Source: Akkermansia muciniphila
Lineage (GTDB): Bacteria; Pseudomonadota; Gammaproteobacteria; Burkholderiales; Burkholderiaceae_C
Length of the DNA stretch: 7,599 nt
Direction: 5' to 3'
Assembly (NCBI GenBank): GCA_943327015.2
Contig: CALPVM020000104.1
Location: forward strand, 1 to 7,599
The position numbers were made by a program, and so were the translations under genes. Below the pieces are notes generated by a model. It saw nothing but the letters and a program-made list of their open reading frames with translations, was not told the origin of the DNA and made no database searches. Below, piece by piece: positions 6,037 to 7,599 of this stretch (positions within the stretch are counted from its first letter, which is position 1; each line of letters opens with the position of its first letter).

Positions 6037-6071
6037 AAAAAAGCCAGTGTCTCTCGTTCACTGGCTTTTTT
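6037..6071. terminator. Bidirectional intrinsic terminator after the hydrolase
   Basis: A perfect 13-bp stem pairs AAAAAAGCCAGTG (6037-6049) with CACTGGCTTTTTT (6059-6071) around a 9-nt loop. A-run before and T-run after the GC-containing core make it work on either strand. It lies 42 bp after the hydrolase stop and insulates the exoprotein gene from upstream transcription. Confidence 0.92.
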
Positions 6072-6272
6072 AATGGCAGATTCAAGTGGTTGAGAAAAAA
6101 TTACCCACATGTACCAACCTTCATTTGAAAGGCTTTACATTGAAATGATGTAAGCGCCCATTGATTGACTTTAATTTGGTTAAAAGATTTTTTCATTCAA
6201 ATTGTGCGTTGATAATCAACGCATCGTCATAGCAAGATTTTGGCTAATTACCCGTCCTTTTGGTGTTTAACT
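6072..6272 (+). promoter_or_regulatory. Leader of the exoprotein gene
   Basis: About 200 bp of AT-rich, non-coding sequence between the terminator and ATG 6273. It holds a hairpin-like repeat TTACAT/ATGTAA (6135-6140 and 6148-6153, 7-nt loop) and an isolated TTGACT (6165-6170) without a matching -10. It also holds the palindrome over GATAAT described separately. The ATG lacks a Shine-Dalgarno sequence. Confidence 0.45.
6205..6223. promoter_or_regulatory. Perfect 19-bp palindrome, candidate operator
   Basis: TGCGTTGAT (6205-6213) and ATCAACGCA (6215-6223) are exact inverted repeats about A6214. The single central base cannot form a hairpin loop, so a dimeric DNA-binding protein site is more likely than an RNA structure. 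GATAAT (6211-6216), five of six to the -10 consensus, lies at its centre, so a bound protein would block transcription. The upstream -35 position is a T-run (6188-6193), a poor match. Confidence 0.5.
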
Positions 6273-7599
6273 ATGAATCAGCCTTTTAATTTAAAGCACC
6301 CCAAAAGCTTTTGGGCTGATCTAAGTCTGGGCGTTGGAGTTTTTTTACTCACGGGTCTGTTTATCGCACAGGCGCAAAGCCCCATTGGGGGTAATGTGGT
6401 AAGCGGCAACGCAAGTATTTTGCAAACCAACAGCACCCTTGTCACTATTCAGCAAACTACACCCAAAGCGATTATTGATTGGCAAAGTTTTTCTATTGGC
6501 ACAGGCAACACCGTGAAGTTTGTGCAGCCCAATTCTTCTTCCATTGCCTTGAATCGCGTAACAGGCAACCAAGTTAGTCAGATCAACGGTACATTGCAGG
6601 CAAGTGGTCAGGTTTGGTTGCTTAACCCCAATGGCATGCTGATTGGTGCTGGCGGGCAGGTTAACGTAGGTGGCTTCTTAGGTACTACCCACAGCATTAA
6701 TAACCAGCAGTTCGTGGGCGGAGACTATCGCTTTAGTGATGCGGGCATGTCGGGCGTTATTGCCAATCAAGGCAAGATCCAGATTGTTAATGGCGGCTAC
6801 GCCGTTTTGGCAGGTAAAGCGGTGCGTAATCAAGGTTTGGTGCAGGCCAATTTCGGACAAGTGGTGCTGGGTGGAGCCAAACAATTTACGCTAGACGTGG
6901 TGGGCGACAAGTTACTTAGCTTTGCTATTGCCGGTGATGTTGATGTTTTGCCGCAGGACCGCAAAGCACTGGTAGACAATGCGGGCACTTTGCAAGCCAA
7001 TGGCGGGCGCGTCACCATGACTGCGCGTGCTGTGCGCGACGTGATAGATATGGTTGTTAACACCTCCGGATTGGTGCAGGCTACGAGGGCTGATATGGCC
7101 AACGGTGAAATTGTGCTCAGTGCCGGAGATTTTGGCCAGAATATTACTGGCGGAACATTAAACGTTAGTGGCAAAGGCCGCGGTGAAACGGGTGGCGTTA
7201 TTAAAGTATTGGGCAATAAAGTAACAATTGCTGCTAATGCGCAGCTAGATGCCACTGGTGACTCTGGCGGCGGCCAAATTTACGTTGGCGGTGGTTGGCA
7301 AGGTGCCTTGGTTGATGGTCAAAGTAACGCCCTTAAAACCAATGTCGAGTCAGGATCCGTTCTGGATGCATCTGCTCTTAACACGGGTAATGGGGGTGAT
7401 GTTGTGGTTTGGGCAGAATCGTCTAACCCGTTATCAGCCAGAACAGTTGCTGGCACTTTGCTTGCTAAGGGTGGGGCATTAAGTGGTGTTGACGGACGTG
7501 TTGAACCGTTAAACACTTCTAATACAGCTACAACAAATCCACCCCCACCAACGACGACTGTACCTACAAGCCCACCAGCGGATACTTCTACCACTCCTC
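6273..7599 (+). CDS. TpsA-type filamentous haemagglutinin exoprotein, 5' part (cut by window end)
   Basis: An open frame from ATG 6273 to the window edge (442 codons, no stop). Residues 1-34 are a long signal peptide ending AQA. The haemagglutination-activity (TPS) domain (PF05860) covers about 36-155, with DWQSFSIGTGNTVKF (69-83), SSIALNRVTG (89-98) and the diagnostic NPNGMLIG (118-125). Repetitive beta-helix sequence follows, rich in Gly, Asn and Val. From about residue 417 the sequence turns into a Thr/Pro-rich stretch with four consecutive prolines at 423-426. Such proteins cross the outer membrane through a TpsB partner pore and act as adhesins or other exoproteins. TpsB is not in the window, and the effector end is unseen. 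Transcription is isolated by the upstream terminator. Long minus-strand frames here are shadows. Confidence 0.9.
   Translation, partial: MNQPFNLKHPKSFWADLSLGVGVFLLTGLFIAQAQSPIGGNVVSGNASILQTNSTLVTIQQTTPKAIIDWQSFSIGTGNTVKFVQPNSSSIALNRVTGNQVSQINGTLQASGQVWLLNPNGMLIGAGGQVNVGGFLGTTHSINNQQFVGGDYRFSDAGMSGVIANQGKIQIVNGGYAVLAGKAVRNQGLVQANFGQVVLGGAKQFTLDVVGDKLLSFAIAGDVDVLPQDRKALVDNAGTLQANGGRVTMTARAVRDVIDMVVNTSGLVQATRADMANGEIVLSAGDFGQNITGGTLNVSGKGRGETGGVIKVLGNKVTIAANAQLDATGDSGGGQIYVGGGWQGALVDGQSNALKTNVESGSVLDASALNTGNGGDVVVWAESSNPLSARTVAGTLLAKGGALSGVDGRVEPLNTSNTATTNPPPPTTTVPTSPPADTSTTP

Noticed and set aside
6830..7255. Minus-strand open frame of 141 codons inside the exoprotein region
   Set aside because: Its Pro/Ser/Thr/Leu composition is the complement of Gly/Asn/Val-rich beta-helix codons; the plus-strand frame has clear TPS-domain motifs.
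7319..7594. Minus-strand open frame of 91 codons
   Set aside because: It is antisense to the same exoprotein and carries no recognisable motif or start signal.
1..7599. CRISPR array, insertion sequence or toxin-antitoxin module
   Set aside because: I saw no regularly spaced long repeats, transposase motifs or paired small genes; the short phased repeats at 22-90 are too short and too closely spaced for CRISPR.

Overview
The window reads as chromosomal DNA of a Gram-negative bacterium, most likely a betaproteobacterium (Burkholderiales/Neisseriales type). The pointers are three Sec/lipobox lipoproteins of the CsgG, DUF4810 and DUF799 (GNA1162) families, a two-partner-secretion exoprotein, and a DUF3429 gene paired with a short photolyase. 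The exact genus cannot be named from sequence alone. Several start codons have no recognisable Shine-Dalgarno sequence; two of the downstream genes are instead joined by 4-bp ATGA overlaps.

Layout. Positions 1-394 are non-coding. The left end carries phased TGGAC/GTCCA repeats followed by a tRNA-3'-end-like block, which together resemble the attR junction of a tyrosine-recombinase island lying to the left of the window. Positions 395-2065 (+) hold a compact three-gene lipoprotein operon predicted to build an envelope assembly: a CsgG-like putative pore, a small DUF4810 lipoprotein and a DUF799 lipoprotein. Positions 2107-3785 (-) converge on it and hold a two-gene operon, a DUF3429 membrane protein and then a short photolyase/cryptochrome-like flavoprotein. 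In that flavoprotein the FAD-binding domain comes first and an alpha/beta domain follows, the reverse of the classical order.

Divergent from that operon is an AraC-family regulator (3928-4794, +). The 142-bp space between them contains imperfect direct repeats suited to an AraC-type operator. Next come a secreted alpha/beta-hydrolase (4895-5995, +), a strong bidirectional intrinsic terminator, and a roughly 200-bp leader with a perfect 19-bp palindrome over a GATAAT element. The window ends inside a TpsA-type filamentous-haemagglutinin exoprotein (6273 to the window end, +). Its N-terminal beta-helix region runs into a Pro/Thr-rich stretch just before the cut. No TpsB transporter lies in the window.

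Surface biology dominates: lipoprotein assembly, secreted hydrolase and exoprotein. The most unusual gene is the permuted short photolyase, and the most testable regulatory signals are the 3821-3862 repeats and the 6205-6223 palindrome.
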